DNA from: Pseudomonas sp. R76
GTDB taxonomy: Bacteria; Pseudomonadota; Gammaproteobacteria; Pseudomonadales; Pseudomonadaceae
DNA: 64,000 nt
NCBI RefSeq assembly: GCF_009834565.1
Contig: NZ_CP019428.1
Location: 2,728,001 to 2,792,000, forward strand
Direction: 5' to 3'
The notes below the pieces were generated by a model. That model was not told where the DNA came from. It was given only the letters and a program-made list of their open reading frames with translations, and searched no databases. The stretch's first letter is position 1. Each line of letters starts with the position of its first letter. This document shows positions 8,384 to 17,848 of the stretch, piece after piece. The translations under genes were made by a program, and so were the position numbers.

Positions 8384-9163
8384 TCAGGCTATTACGGATA
8401 GCGCAATGGTGTCCTCGCTGCCGCGCGCGATGCCGGCGTGCAGTTCTACCTTGCTGCCTGCGAGCATCCCGGCGATTTGGGCATTCATATCCAGCTCCAC
8501 GCCCTTGCTTTTCCTGGACTCTCTGATGTCTTTGGTGGCGAGATACTCGCTGATCAAGGCCTTGTCCTGCGCCTGGATCGCGACGAGGCCTTGGCCGATG
8601 ACTGCGTTCCAGAGCGGATCATCGTCGCCTTGAGGCACAAGTGCTTTCAGCTTTGACTGAACCTCCCAAACCCACGCTAACGCAAAGTGATCGCCGGCAG
8701 TCTCTGGTGAATACTGACTGCGATGAATCCCAGATCTGACCGCTGAGCAGTACTCCTTGCGCGCCAGGCTTAGCTTGGTGTGCAGCGATTCGTATGCGTA
8801 GAGGGCGATGTTTTGCGCGGGAGACACGCCAACGAATGTCGCGCATTCAATGATTTGGTCTTTCGAGCAACTCCACTTCCTGCGCCGCAAAGTTGTGCAA
8901 CTGAACGCGTCTGCTACAGCGATGCTCAACTGTTGATCCCATGCCGGTCGACGCTTGGCTCGGAACAGCGCCGATTCAACTTCTCCGACGTCGCTCAACT
9001 TCACATCCATCTCGGTCAGCCGGTACTCGCGCATCAATGCCTGAGCCTGCCGGAGTGCTGTTGCGGCTTCGTTCTCGTTGGTGCTCTGGGCCAATGCCAT
9101 GCAGTGCTTGATCTTGCGGATCGCGCGCTCGAGTTTCTTTTCGTCGATCTGTTGTGCGGACAT
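8384..9163 (-). CDS. DUF2786 domain-containing phage protein
   Basis: 259 residues. The N-terminal 40 or so residues (LERAIRKIKHCMALAQSTNENEAATALRQAQ) match the DUF2786 helical domain found in phages and plasmids. The rest corresponds to the associated C-terminal region, including a Cys/Arg-rich segment (CTTLRRRKWSCSKDQ). Biochemical role unknown. ATG 9163 has AGGA seven bases upstream. Confidence 0.85.
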   Translation of the reverse strand: MSAQQIDEKKLERAIRKIKHCMALAQSTNENEAATALRQAQALMREYRLTEMDVKLSDVGEVESALFRAKRRPAWDQQLSIAVADAFSCTTLRRRKWSCSKDQIIECATFVGVSPAQNIALYAYESLHTKLSLARKEYCSAVRSGIHRSQYSPETAGDHFALAWVWEVQSKLKALVPQGDDDPLWNAVIGQGLVAIQAQDKALISEYLATKDIRESRKSKGVELDMNAQIAGMLAGSKVELHAGIARGSEDTIALSVIA

Positions 9164-9281
9164 AGGGGATCCTCGCCGGCTGGCGTGATTCGTTGATATT
9201 GATAGGCGCCGCCGTCCGTGGCCGGATGCGACATGGTGGCAATTTGTTCGTAATTGCGTTATTAAGTCGCTTTTTAAGGCA

Positions 9282-10277
9282 ATGGAATGCGTGATGAGGT
9301 ACGAGCTGTCGGTTGACCCAAGTTTTTCCTATGAGACTCAACAGTCATTTGGAGTCGAAAGTACGCCGCCCGATCTTGGCAAACGATTTTCCGATCTGGG
9401 AGTTGAATACATCGGACTTGTTTATTTTCTTATAGTCGGTTTGTTGGTTCGTCGGTGGTCTTCAGGCAGGGCTGAAAATTATTCAAAGAATCTAATGCGT
9501 ATAGCCCTGATTTTACTTTTGGTTTTGGGAGTGTACGCGACATTTTTTGTTATGCTGCTCTGGAACGTGCCTTTAAGTGGAGTCTTTGATAAAGTTAGGG
9601 ATGGTACATTCGGAGATAGCTTTGGTACATTAAACACTTTGTTTTCTGGATTTGCATTCTCCGGGATTATCATAACTATTCTGATGCAGAAGTCTGATCT
9701 TGCTGAGTCGCGTAAGCAGATTGGACAGCAGCAAGTGGAGTCGCAGTTTTATAATATTCTTAGCCTTCAGCAGCAAGTAATCAGCGGGTTCGATTTGCAT
9801 GTTGTGAATGATGGCTCTTCAATCAAAACAATTCAGGGGCGGGATTGTTTTAGAGATTGGCGAAGGAAGTTAAAAACTCGCTACCAGACTCAGATTAGTA
9901 GAGGGATAGAACCCTCGCTCGCATCGCAGGCTGCATATCAGAGCGTGCTGAAGTCCCACTTAGGGGATCTTGGGTTGTATTTTAGAAGCCTTTACTCTGT
10001 TTTTAGATTCATCGAGACGCTTGAAAAGAAAGATCAAAAAAAATATGCCGTAGTGGTTCGTTCACTTCTTTCAGATTATGAGCTGATTTTTCTTTTTTAT
10101 AATTGCCTAAGTCCTATGGGTGCGCGCTTTGCGAGATATGCTCAAGTGCATGCATTGTTTGATAATCTAAATATTTCTCTTCTCCTAAATAAACAAGATG
10201 TAGTTAAGATGAAACAGTCTGTCTATGGTCAGAATATGGAGGCGTTATCGCTTCATGCCGAGCTTCGAATATCCTGA
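9282..10277 (+). CDS. Putative phage abortive infection protein (PutAbiC type)
   Basis: 331 residues (or 327 from ATG 9294). Two N-terminal membrane helices (YIGLVYFLIVGLLV and IALILLLVLGVYATFFVML), then the characteristic LNTLFSGFAFSGIIITILMQ third helix, then a coiled-coil leading into a helical cytoplasmic domain with ESQFYNILSLQQQVI and GRDCF. This order matches the putative AbiC-like family (PutAbiC) linked to abortive infection in other bacteria. The gene is AT-rich and opposite in strand to the phage genes, the usual position of prophage-borne defence cargo. Activity is inferred only. Confidence 0.75.
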   Translation: MECVMRYELSVDPSFSYETQQSFGVESTPPDLGKRFSDLGVEYIGLVYFLIVGLLVRRWSSGRAENYSKNLMRIALILLLVLGVYATFFVMLLWNVPLSGVFDKVRDGTFGDSFGTLNTLFSGFAFSGIIITILMQKSDLAESRKQIGQQQVESQFYNILSLQQQVISGFDLHVVNDGSSIKTIQGRDCFRDWRRKLKTRYQTQISRGIEPSLASQAAYQSVLKSHLGDLGLYFRSLYSVFRFIETLEKKDQKKYAVVVRSLLSDYELIFLFYNCLSPMGARFARYAQVHALFDNLNISLLLNKQDVVKMKQSVYGQNMEALSLHAELRIS

Positions 10278-10467
10278 GGCAGGCTGGTTGAGTGTTTTGG
10301 CGTGCAGAGATTAGTTTCGAGTTTTCTGTTAATGATTTCAGCTCCAATTATCGGCTCAGCTTGAAGCTATGTTAGCCATCCAAGCTTTCGCATCTGTGCT
10401 GTGGAACGGCATGATGAGGACGGGATATTACGGGTGACCGGCATGGAGCCGGATCAAGGAGATAGGT

Positions 10468-10680
10468 GTGCGTGAGTACAACTACGAAGCAGGTGTTCGT
10501 GATCTTCAAATCGCGAAAGATGAAGCGGCGGTAGCGGCGGAAGACTTCTACGAGAAAAACTGGCCATTCCAGACCGACGAGATAGCCGCTCAGTACGGGG
10601 AGCTGCAGTTCACGGCGGTCACTATGCTTGCTGAGTTCGAACAGTTCATGCAGCAGGGCAGCATTAAGCGTGCGCGCTGA
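10468..10680 (+). CDS. Small acidic hypothetical protein
   Basis: 70 residues (MREYNYEAGVRDLQIAKDE...), starting at GTG 10468 with AAGGAG seven bases upstream. Predicted mostly helical and acidic; no recognised family. Convergent with the next gene, ending 6 bases from its stop. Confidence 0.6.
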   Translation: MREYNYEAGVRDLQIAKDEAAVAAEDFYEKNWPFQTDEIAAQYGELQFTAVTMLAEFEQFMQQGSIKRAR

Positions 10681-10686
10681 TGCTCC

Positions 10687-11319
10687 TCAAGGCGCGTTGT
10701 TTGTTCCGCAGTTCCGACAGTTTTTCCGATAGCGCTGGGCGTCGCTGATGAACCGGCCGCAGCCATCGCAGTTGAACATCATCATTTTGGGCGTTGTCGG
10801 CTTGGCCAGCTGGATGCCGGTTCCGCGCAGGGCTTCCTTGATGTTCACGTCATCGCGTTCGACCAAACGGCGGCTATGCGCGTCGATGTAGGGCTTTGGC
10901 CAGACCACCGCGCCTGATTGGCCGAGCTTACCGATCCAGTTGACGATGTGAGCTCTCGGCACCACCACAACCTTGGAAAGGTCGCTTGTGAACACGCCAT
11001 CTTCGCAAAGCCAAATCAGGTTGTTGCCGTTCCAGCACTGCGGCTTCTGGATGTAAAACTCGGCTGCGTCAGGGTGTTGGTCCAGCGCCTCGCTCAACGT
11101 CACACGCTGGCAGTCGACACCAATACGCGCCCGGGCATCGACGTAGGCCTTGGGCCACGGGATGTCAGTGTCGCGGTGATCGCAAGCGCCGTCCCGGGTG
11201 AACACCTGGGCCTTAGCCAGATCGGTGACATATCCGGAGCCACCAAAACCCCAGAACGACAACCCATCGCCGACGTAGGCGTGGTTGCGGCTGTCTTGCA
11301 GGTAGAACTCATCGTCCAT
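10687..11319 (-). CDS. Duplicated-domain phage protein with C-terminal zinc ribbon
   Basis: 210 residues. Two halves align with each other: residues about 5-80 (YLQDSRNHAYVG...VFTRDGACDHRD...PWPKAYVDA...VTLSEAL) and about 88-165 (YIQKPQCWNGNN...VFTSDLSKVVVVP...VWPKPYIDAHSR...VNIKEAL). The C-terminal 35 residues hold two CxxC pairs (CDGCGRF and CRNCGTN) typical of a zinc ribbon. No family name recognised; a DNA- or protein-binding role is inferred only from the ribbon. Located in the phage arm. Confidence 0.7.
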   Translation of the reverse strand: MDDEFYLQDSRNHAYVGDGLSFWGFGGSGYVTDLAKAQVFTRDGACDHRDTDIPWPKAYVDARARIGVDCQRVTLSEALDQHPDAAEFYIQKPQCWNGNNLIWLCEDGVFTSDLSKVVVVPRAHIVNWIGKLGQSGAVVWPKPYIDAHSRRLVERDDVNIKEALRGTGIQLAKPTTPKMMMFNCDGCGRFISDAQRYRKNCRNCGTNNAP

Positions 11320-11439
11320 GGATTATCTCCAGTCAGGCGCCGACCTCCGTGACCGGTGGTTGTAATGGGGTGATGGCAAAATGCTTCCAAGTGATTCATA
11401 TTGCATCTAATATCTCGCATTCATTCGATGGAGCGAGTT

Positions 11440-12114
11440 ATGAAGGTTAAATCAGAAGTTGTAGGTGGGGTAGTTACGAGCGTTTATCTGGTGGGTGTGG
11501 CCGTCCTCGTCTACTGGAAACGCGCAAGTCTTCCCGGTCTTGAACTCAATGCGATAGGTGATTTTCTGGCTGGAGTGTTTGGGCCGATTGCCTTTCTGTG
11601 GCTGGTGCTCGGATATCTTCAGCAGGGTCGCGAGTTGAAGTTGAGTTCAGAGGCATTGCAGTTACAGGCACAAGAACTAAAAAATTCGGTAGACCAGCAA
11701 AAAGAAATGGTTGGTATCGCTGGAAGGCAACTAGAAACAGAGCTTGAGAATGTTAGGTATGCTAGGGAAATAGCTGAGTATGAAAGCCGACCGAATATTA
11801 AATTTTCTGCTCGCGTTCCAACTGCGAATATGCAGTCGATGGATGTATATATTAAAATAGAGAATATTGGTAAAAATGCTGAAAGTGTTATTGTCGTTAT
11901 CGGCAACGCCAATGTTTATAATGGTGGCGCAATTGCGGCAGGTAAGTCGGTAGAGTTCCATGTTCCTCTAGATAAAGCTACTAAGGATTATAGCTTTTCG
12001 GTTAAGTACTCCTATGGGATCGGAAAGGAAGTTGTGGATAATTACATTATGAAGGTTAAATGTATTAACGGGCCTAGCGGCATTGCAAAGATAGGTTTTG
12101 ATCGAGCTGTCTAA
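11440..12114 (+). CDS. Membrane protein with coiled-coil stalk, prophage cargo
   Basis: 224 residues from ATG 11440, preceded by GGAG; an upstream in-frame ATG at 11428 lacks a site. There are two N-terminal membrane helices (VVTSVYLVGVAVLVYW and FLAGVFGPIAFLWLVLGYL). Then comes a coiled-coil rich in Gln/Glu (QGRELKLSSEALQLQAQEL), and a C-terminal strand-rich domain of about 95 residues beginning near RPNIKFSARV. The layout recalls membrane-anchored prophage proteins of unknown role and partly parallels the PutAbiC gene nearby. The 3' half is AT-rich. Confidence 0.7.
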   Translation: MKVKSEVVGGVVTSVYLVGVAVLVYWKRASLPGLELNAIGDFLAGVFGPIAFLWLVLGYLQQGRELKLSSEALQLQAQELKNSVDQQKEMVGIAGRQLETELENVRYAREIAEYESRPNIKFSARVPTANMQSMDVYIKIENIGKNAESVIVVIGNANVYNGGAIAAGKSVEFHVPLDKATKDYSFSVKYSYGIGKEVVDNYIMKVKCINGPSGIAKIGFDRAV

Positions 12115-12263
12115 GCATAAGCCAAGCTTTGTGAGTGATAGCTAGGCAGCTATTCATCCCCAGAATCACGCCTCAGTTCGGCCAAGCTCTTATCCAAAAA
12201 CATCCGCGCCACGTTTTCGCTAATGACGATTTCGTGGCGCGGATAACTCAAGAATTCACGTAG

Positions 12264-12461
12264 TTAGTCGTCCACCATCAAGTCCATCTTCATGATGGCG
12301 ATCTGCAGGACATCGCTGATGATCGGCGTCTTGCCTCTGGCGCAGATCCGTTCCATGGCTTGCTCGATGCCCGGCCTGACCTTGTGCCGCAATTCCTTCT
12401 CGGCGACTGCCAAGCGCTTCTGCGCAGCCTTGGCCGACCGTTCCTGTACTGATTTGGCCAT
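12264..12461 (-). CDS. Small phage protein, possibly DNA-binding
   Basis: 65 residues (MAKSVQERSAKAAQKRLAV...). A basic helical N-terminus and a short C-terminal helix pair would fit a ribbon-helix-helix-like or similar small regulator, but no family is certain. Part of the leftward phage gene row upstream of DUF2786. Confidence 0.6.
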   Translation of the reverse strand: MAKSVQERSAKAAQKRLAVAEKELRHKVRPGIEQAMERICARGKTPIISDVLQIAIMKMDLMVDD

Positions 12462-12530
12462 GGCCTACCTCTTCTATCCCGCTGACCGGCAGTGCGAGCC
12501 AGGTTTGTCGTTTGCGTTGCTGGGTGCGGG

Positions 12531-13001
12531 CTATGCGGCGCATGAATCGACCTTTACCAGTCGCCATGCGCCGACGGCCTCGAAGATCCGCGCGGCGTGC
12601 GCCTCGTCCAGAGATATCGTTTCAGGGATAGCGATCCAGCCCGAGGCCACCATCTGGCTTTGATTGGCCTCTTCGCGCAGCTTCTTGTAGCAATGCTCGA
12701 TCACGTCTTCCAGGTGGTCGGAGAGGTAAACGCCATCGGGCGCGACCTCCACTGACTTGCTGTATCGGTCGCCTTGTGCGTCGATGCAGAGCGCGCTGAG
12801 GTAGATCGTCCACCGGTGCGGGATGCCGCATACGGCCTGGCCAATCTTCCCCGGTGCTATGTTCTTCTGCGACTTGTAATTGATCATGCCCTGGCGGCCG
12901 CTGGGGTCGATGTTGACCACTGCGACGTGGTTAGCTGCCAGCAGCGACCGGCAGGACCGGACAATGCGGGCTTTGAGGTTGTGGGGTTTGCGCTTGCTCA
13001 T
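12531..13001 (-). CDS. Phage hypothetical protein
   Basis: 156 residues (MSKRKPHNLKARIVRSCRS...). Basic N-terminus, then a mixed alpha/beta region (WTIYLSALCIDAQGDRYSKS) and helices (YLSDHLEDVIEHCYKKLREE). No family recognised. Its start overlaps the stop of the preceding 80-residue gene by 4 bases, so the two are co-translated within the YqaJ operon. Confidence 0.7.
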   Translation of the reverse strand: MSKRKPHNLKARIVRSCRSLLAANHVAVVNIDPSGRQGMINYKSQKNIAPGKIGQAVCGIPHRWTIYLSALCIDAQGDRYSKSVEVAPDGVYLSDHLEDVIEHCYKKLREEANQSQMVASGWIAIPETISLDEAHAARIFEAVGAWRLVKVDSCAA

Positions 13002-13240
13002 AAAGCCTCCGCGAGTTTGCGCAGCGCTTCACGCTCGGCCCGGGTGATGGGCGGCTTGCGACGCTTGAGGATGGTTTCGGGATCGATCCTGGCAGATCGC
13101 TTCGGCGGCGGCGGGTTGATCGATGGGCTCTCGCCTTGGTAGATCGTCCCGCCGGCGGCCAGGAACTGTGCGGTGCGTTCCGATATTGAGTCGGCGTGCT
13201 GGCGTTGCTGTTCGACCAGGTTGAGGTGGTTGCTGATCAT
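12998..13240 (-). CDS. Small phage hypothetical protein
   Basis: 80 residues, with a Pro-rich linker (INPPPPKRSARIDPE) and a basic C-terminal helix (RAEREALRKLAEAL). Two bases from the YqaJ stop and 4-base overlap with the next gene, so it belongs to the recombination operon. Function unknown. Confidence 0.65.
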   Translation of the reverse strand: MISNHLNLVEQQRQHADSISERTAQFLAAGGTIYQGESPSINPPPPKRSARIDPETILKRRKPPITRAEREALRKLAEAL

Positions 13241-13242
13241 GA

Positions 13243-13905
13243 TCAGGCTCCTAAACGATAGGCTTGCGCCCGAGCTCTGTCCGCTACCTCGTCAACCATC
13301 CGATTCAGCTCGAGGTTGAACTGAACCAGCTCTTTGTGCAGGTTGGCGATGTAGTCTTCATCGCGGTAAATCGTCTCGATGTAGAGCTGACAATCCTCAT
13401 CCTGACGGGAATCGAACGATATAAAGTCCCACCACTTGCGGCCAGTTACGAACATGCAACCCTGGACCTGCGGCATGTGTTCTTCGGGCATGCCTTCGAG
13501 CCAGGTTTTGATGTGAATTGCTTCGTTGAAAGGGCACTTTGATTCAGTGCCTCCGTCATCGTTGATCAGGCCGTCTGGTGAGCAGCCAAGCCAATCGTAC
13601 TTCGGGTGCACGATGAACTCGGACGGGAGGACGATGTTGCCGGTCAGCATCTCGTAGGCGTCTTGGGCTTTTTGTTCTTCGGTGTGCCCCCATTTCAGGG
13701 ATGCGCTGCTGACGTTATGTTTGGACTTCTTTGCCAGCCGCTCGAAGCACAGTTCGCGCATGTACGCGGTGCGGGCACCCATGGGCTCGCGCTTGCCACT
13801 TTTGTCAGGTTTCCTCCAGGCCATCACATCTTTGAAGCGGCTGGCTGTCACGCGGCCAGATCGATCCGCATGCCACTTCTCTGTGCCCTGAAGCTCAGTT
13901 CTCAC
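13243..13905 (-). CDS. YqaJ/lambda-Exo-type viral recombinase nuclease
   Basis: 220 residues of the YqaJ family (PD-(D/E)xK fold exonucleases that resect DNA ends for single-strand annealing in phages). The N-terminal WHADRSGRVTASRFKDVM block is typical, as is the catalytic core WLGCSPDGLI...TESKCPF with Asp, Glu and Lys in place. Its start overlaps the upstream frame by 4 bases (ATGA). The natural partner annealing protein should be immediately upstream, but only its putative C-terminal end survives, fused to the Rhs gene. Confidence 0.9.
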   Translation of the reverse strand: MRTELQGTEKWHADRSGRVTASRFKDVMAWRKPDKSGKREPMGARTAYMRELCFERLAKKSKHNVSSASLKWGHTEEQKAQDAYEMLTGNIVLPSEFIVHPKYDWLGCSPDGLINDDGGTESKCPFNEAIHIKTWLEGMPEEHMPQVQGCMFVTGRKWWDFISFDSRQDEDCQLYIETIYRDEDYIANLHKELVQFNLELNRMVDEVADRARAQAYRLGA

Positions 13906-16772
13906 TGCGCCGCCTCCTCTGTGTGAGGCTGGTTGCCATTGGTGCCTGTCATGTCGGTGAAGTCAGCATCGACAGTTGCCGCCATGCTCTTGAGCGCTTC
14001 GTGGCACTCCAGGCCGATTGCTGCGCGCTGCTTCGGCTTGAGACCTGCCCAGGCCGCTGCATAGGCTTCGATGTCCTGGCGCTTATAGGTGTAGGTTTCG
14101 GTGCAGGTACCGCGCGTCATGGATGTGACTCGGCCCCAACTGTCGAAGGTGCGATTACCGAGGCGCTGGCGTTTGCCGTCGAACTCGATCTCCACCTCTT
14201 CGGCCTCACGCAGTAGCCATTGCTTGGGGTAGGTGTAGTAGTAGGTGTAGACAAGGCTTGGCGCGAGTAACCCTTTGGCTTTCTCGCTATGTTTTTCGCT
14301 CAGCAGGCGGCCGCTGCCATCGTAGGTGTAATCAATGGTGGTTTCGCCCAGCTCGCCGTCGGTGTGCAGCCGCGTGACCAGTTTGAAATGGCTGTAGCTG
14401 GCTGTCTGGGTTTGATAGACCTTGCCATCCTCGCCTTTCCATTCGATTTTTTTGATCGTCTTATCCGGGTTAAAGGAGGTGACTGTAGCGTGCTTGTCGG
14501 TGGCTTTTCCCGTCCACTGCGTGCGCGTCAACGCGACGGGATCGTAGAAATCGAAGTCCTGCCGGCCGTCGCTGTACGTGATGCCGCAGACCTGGTTCCA
14601 GTCATCGTATTTATTTTCCTGCCAATGGCTGACGCGAGAGCCACCGAACACATAATCATAAAAGGTGGTACGAAATTCACGCCCGATACGGTCGTAGCTG
14701 ACGGTTTTGGTCAGTTTTTGTTTGTCACCTTCAATCAGGTATTCACTCACCAAACGGTCTCGGCCATCGTACTGGCTCAAACGCGTTTCCCCGTTGGGTT
14801 CGGTAATTTGCACCTGGCCCGGCGCCGGGTAGGTGTAAGTAGTGACTTGGCGATAGGTCGGGCTTTGCGCGCACACCGTGAGAGTAGCCAGTTGGCCAAA
14901 TGGGTTATAGGTGTACTCGGTACGGTTGCCATCGGTGTCGACTTGGCGAATAAGGCTGCCATTGAGGGTGCTGAGGGTTTCCGAGGCAGTGCGTTGGTTG
15001 CCCTGGTCATCCGTGTCGGTGGTCGTGGTGGTCAGTTCGGTGTTGCCTATGCCTCCCAGAGCGTATTCGAAAGTGCGCAAGGGTTCGCTTACAGTCCGTC
15101 CCAGGGTGCTGTTTTTGAGGGTGGACTGGCGGATGCTTTTTGGGCGCCCTTTGCGAAAGCCGTCCTCCAGGTAGTATGTGTATTCCTTGCCGGTCAGTGC
15201 AGCATCGGCAAACTTACGGCTCAGGTCATTGCTGGCAAGATTGACTTGCAATGTACTGCGCAGCTTCCCCTCACTCATTTTGGGCACAGTGGTATAGCTG
15301 TGAACTTTGAACTGCTGAACGTCTAAATTGCCGTCGCGAAGGGTGTTGAGGCCGGGGAGCAGTTTCTCTAATAGGCCCGGCGGTATACGAAGCACTTCGG
15401 CGGCGACATAGGCAAAATCAAAATCACTGCCAGCATCCTTGCCACGCCATTGTGGTTGCGGTCTGTCCCCTGGGTCTTTTTTGGATGCATTAAAAATGTC
15501 ATCCATTAATGAGTCTAAATAACTTTCGCCATGGATGTTAGAATACTCAATTTTAGTAAAAATATCATTTTGCTCGTTGCTCTTCAGGGCGGCGCCGGTC
15601 AATAGTTCATTTGCAATTTTTTCCGCACGGCTTTTATTTGCTTTTTTGTAAGTGGTGGTGATATTGAGCTGGGTCAGTGCACTATTAACTACTTTTGGGT
15701 CGTAATTTTTTACGATTTTGGCAGTACCCTGTATCACGGTTTCTGATTTGACGACATGCTCTTCATCGTATTGATAAATCGTGGTGCGGATTGCCGGTAC
15801 GCCTTCTCTCATGATGGTGGTGTACGCATTATCGGTATCAAATCCATAGGCATACGTTGTGATAACAGGCGTCCCGCCCCCATTGGGTGTCAAGGTGTGC
15901 GTGTTGACGCAGGGCAATTCCGACAACTTCGGTTTGTCTGGGAAATTCAGCCCATTGTCTTTGTATTCAACCGTTTCTTCGAGGCCATCGAAGGTCTTGA
16001 TCTTTTTCAACAGCCAGCCGCATGTGGGATGCTCGTCATACTCTAAGGTCGTCTGAATGTCATCTCCCAGGCTCACGGACTGCAGGGCGTAATCCTTGAT
16101 ATCCAGGGTATAAGTCAGGGTTTTTGCTTTATCATCAGGCCAGAAGATAAACTTGACGCGCTCAATGGCCGGAGTTGCATCTGGGACGGCGGCGGTGTAT
16201 TCGACGTTGAGCAGCCTGCGGGTAGAATCCTTGATGCCGGTCAATTGAATCTGATATTCAGGCTTTTCACTTGTCCCTTGGTTTGTTGTCTGCCAAGTGA
16301 GGTGTACGCTGTTATAGCCGTCGGTGGTCAATGTGTCCGGCATATATATATTTGTGCCTGGCACCGGTACGAGGAATTCTTTTCTGCCACCCTTCCAGCG
16401 TATCGTCAGTCCGCCGTGCTCAAACTTTTCTTTGAAGCCGGGTTGGTTCTTAATTGAATTATTTTTTGTTAAGCTTAGAACTTCACCCGAGTACAGCGTC
16501 AATTTTCCACGGGCTTCGTCATATTGAGTCATGGGAATGAAGCAACCATCCCCTAGTGACATTATATTATTGACCACCGGCGTGTTGTGAAGACTTATGT
16601 CCATCACCGGCCCGTTGCCGTCGTTCCCAATTACCGAACTTAATCGGAAATAAGCCTCGAATAGACCGGTACGTGGATCGACCACGTTGCGCTTTTGTGT
16701 GGTTGCGTTAAAGATCGGGTCGTTTTCGGAATCGACCGGGTCCGTACCCATTGGATTGTGATCCATGTTCAT
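13902..16772 (-). pseudogene. Chimeric frame: Rhs/YD-repeat protein fused to phage gene 3' end
   Basis: 956 codons. Residues 1 to about 897 form the N-terminal and YD-repeat part of an Rhs/TcC-like protein. Repeats such as GNRTEYTYNPFGQLATLTV, YDGRDRLVSEY and FDSWGRVTSMT are visible, each giving the YD-type wall of the Rhs cocoon. At about residue 898 (near base 14,081) the text changes to a helical tail beginning RQDIEAYAAAWAGLKPKQRA, which reads like the end of a phage protein and overlaps yqaJ by ATGA exactly as a phage operon gene would. The Rhs-associated core domain and toxin tip are absent. A deletion most likely joined the two genes in frame. The start ATG has GGGAGA upstream. Probably no longer a working toxin. 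Confidence 0.75.
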
Positions 16773-17036
16773 CTCCCTATGCTGTGTGTGCCCCTATTCA
16801 TTTAGAGGCTGCGGTTGCGTTTTGAACGTACGCCGCTTTCAGCAGGGAGGTAACTGTCAGTTCTCACAGATGTTTATATTGAATGGAGCTAGCTGCTGGG
16901 GTTTTTATTCCACTGGCGCCACTAAACTTTCAGGCAGGGCCCACGCGTGTACGCCAATGATGTCGGGGTGAGGAGAATGCGCCAAGCCAACGCCAGGGCT
17001 GTAGCACGCGGACGGGCCGGCTGACTTCGCTCGGGA

Positions 17037-17600
17037 TTAATCCTTTTCCGAAGCAAGGTACTGCGCTTCAAGATCAAGGAGGTCACGGCTTCTGTTCTTT
17101 ATGCGCTTGGCCGGAATGCCGAAGTATATCCCCCAGGCCTCGGTGGATTTAGTCACCATGGTCATAGCCCCTACAGAACATCCCTCGGCCAGGTTGACAC
17201 CCGGAAGCACGATTGAGTTGGTGCCTATGATCACGTGCCGACCGATATGGACAGGGCTTTTGGTTTCAGTCTTGTAGGCGCTGGGGACGGTTGGGTTGGT
17301 CAGTGTTTTACCTGAGTAGTCATCGGACTGAGTGAACACTTGGCAGCCGTAGGCCAGGCCGGAAAAGTCCTCCATGGTCACACCTGATTCGCCGCCGGCC
17401 ACGTTGCTGAAAATAGCAATGTGCACGTTCCGGCCAAGGGTTACTTTTCCCGAGATCACGCAAAAATCATCAATGCGGCTGTAGTCGCCGATTGAAAGTT
17501 GATCGCAGTTGTAAAGGGAGGCTTTGTCGCTGATCTTTACCTGCTTGCCCAGCTTCTTGAAGCCCATTTCCTTGAGTTGAGTGTCTGTCAGAAATGCCAT
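17037..17600 (-). CDS. Left-handed beta-helix acetyltransferase
   Basis: 187 residues with hexapeptide repeats from about residue 30 onward (LSIGDYSRIDDFCVISGKV, VTLGRNVHIAIFSNVAG, VHIGRHVIIGTNSIVLPGV, EGCSVGAMTMVTKS) and the closing GIPAKRI segment typical of WbbJ/galactoside O-acetyltransferases. It likely moves an acetyl group from acetyl-CoA to a sugar; the substrate is unknown, and no polysaccharide genes are adjacent. It follows the Rhs gene upstream with a 260-base gap in which I see nothing else. Confidence 0.88.
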   Translation of the reverse strand: MAFLTDTQLKEMGFKKLGKQVKISDKASLYNCDQLSIGDYSRIDDFCVISGKVTLGRNVHIAIFSNVAGGESGVTMEDFSGLAYGCQVFTQSDDYSGKTLTNPTVPSAYKTETKSPVHIGRHVIIGTNSIVLPGVNLAEGCSVGAMTMVTKSTEAWGIYFGIPAKRIKNRSRDLLDLEAQYLASEKD

Positions 17601-17848
17601 TTGGTTGTCTCCCTGTCGGCAATGTCAAAAAAGTTGTCTTTATACAGGGCGCCAATGCTCAGCGCGAGTGGGGCATGGAACCTGCTGTTCGCACCTGATG
17701 GGCCGACGCTGCACATTTTTTACTGTTCGTCGGGCGTGCTTGAAGCGCCTTCTCTGGAAACCATTCGTCTAACGCTCTGCACTTTGCAAGCGGTGCCGCC
17801 TCTCAAACTTAAGCGCGGGTTTTCCGCGCGCCAGAGTGGAGAGCCAGC

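Larger units (their letters stand above)
5551..14085. mobile_element. Decayed prophage (left arm) at tRNA-Ser
   Basis: Next to the tRNA come an integrase and DUF4224 pair, then phage-type small genes, a DUF2786 protein and YqaJ recombinase, mostly on the minus strand and interspersed with AT-rich plus-strand cargo. The order runs from attachment site to recombination module. No structural, lysis or repressor genes are seen, and I see no second copy of the tRNA 3' end in the window. The right boundary is the junction near 14,085 inside a chimeric Rhs/phage frame, so the right arm appears deleted. Confidence 0.8.

Noticed and set aside
12150..12251. 33-codon minus-strand frame after the small phage gene
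   Set aside because: TTG start without a ribosome site and too short to support; composition alone is not enough.
13902..16772. Treating the 956-codon frame as an ordinary intact Rhs toxin
   Set aside because: No Rhs-associated core or toxin tip; the tail reads as a phage gene end overlapping yqaJ.
16765..16971. 68-codon plus-strand frame opposite the Rhs start
   Set aside because: Overlaps the Rhs 5' end in antisense and lacks a start signal.
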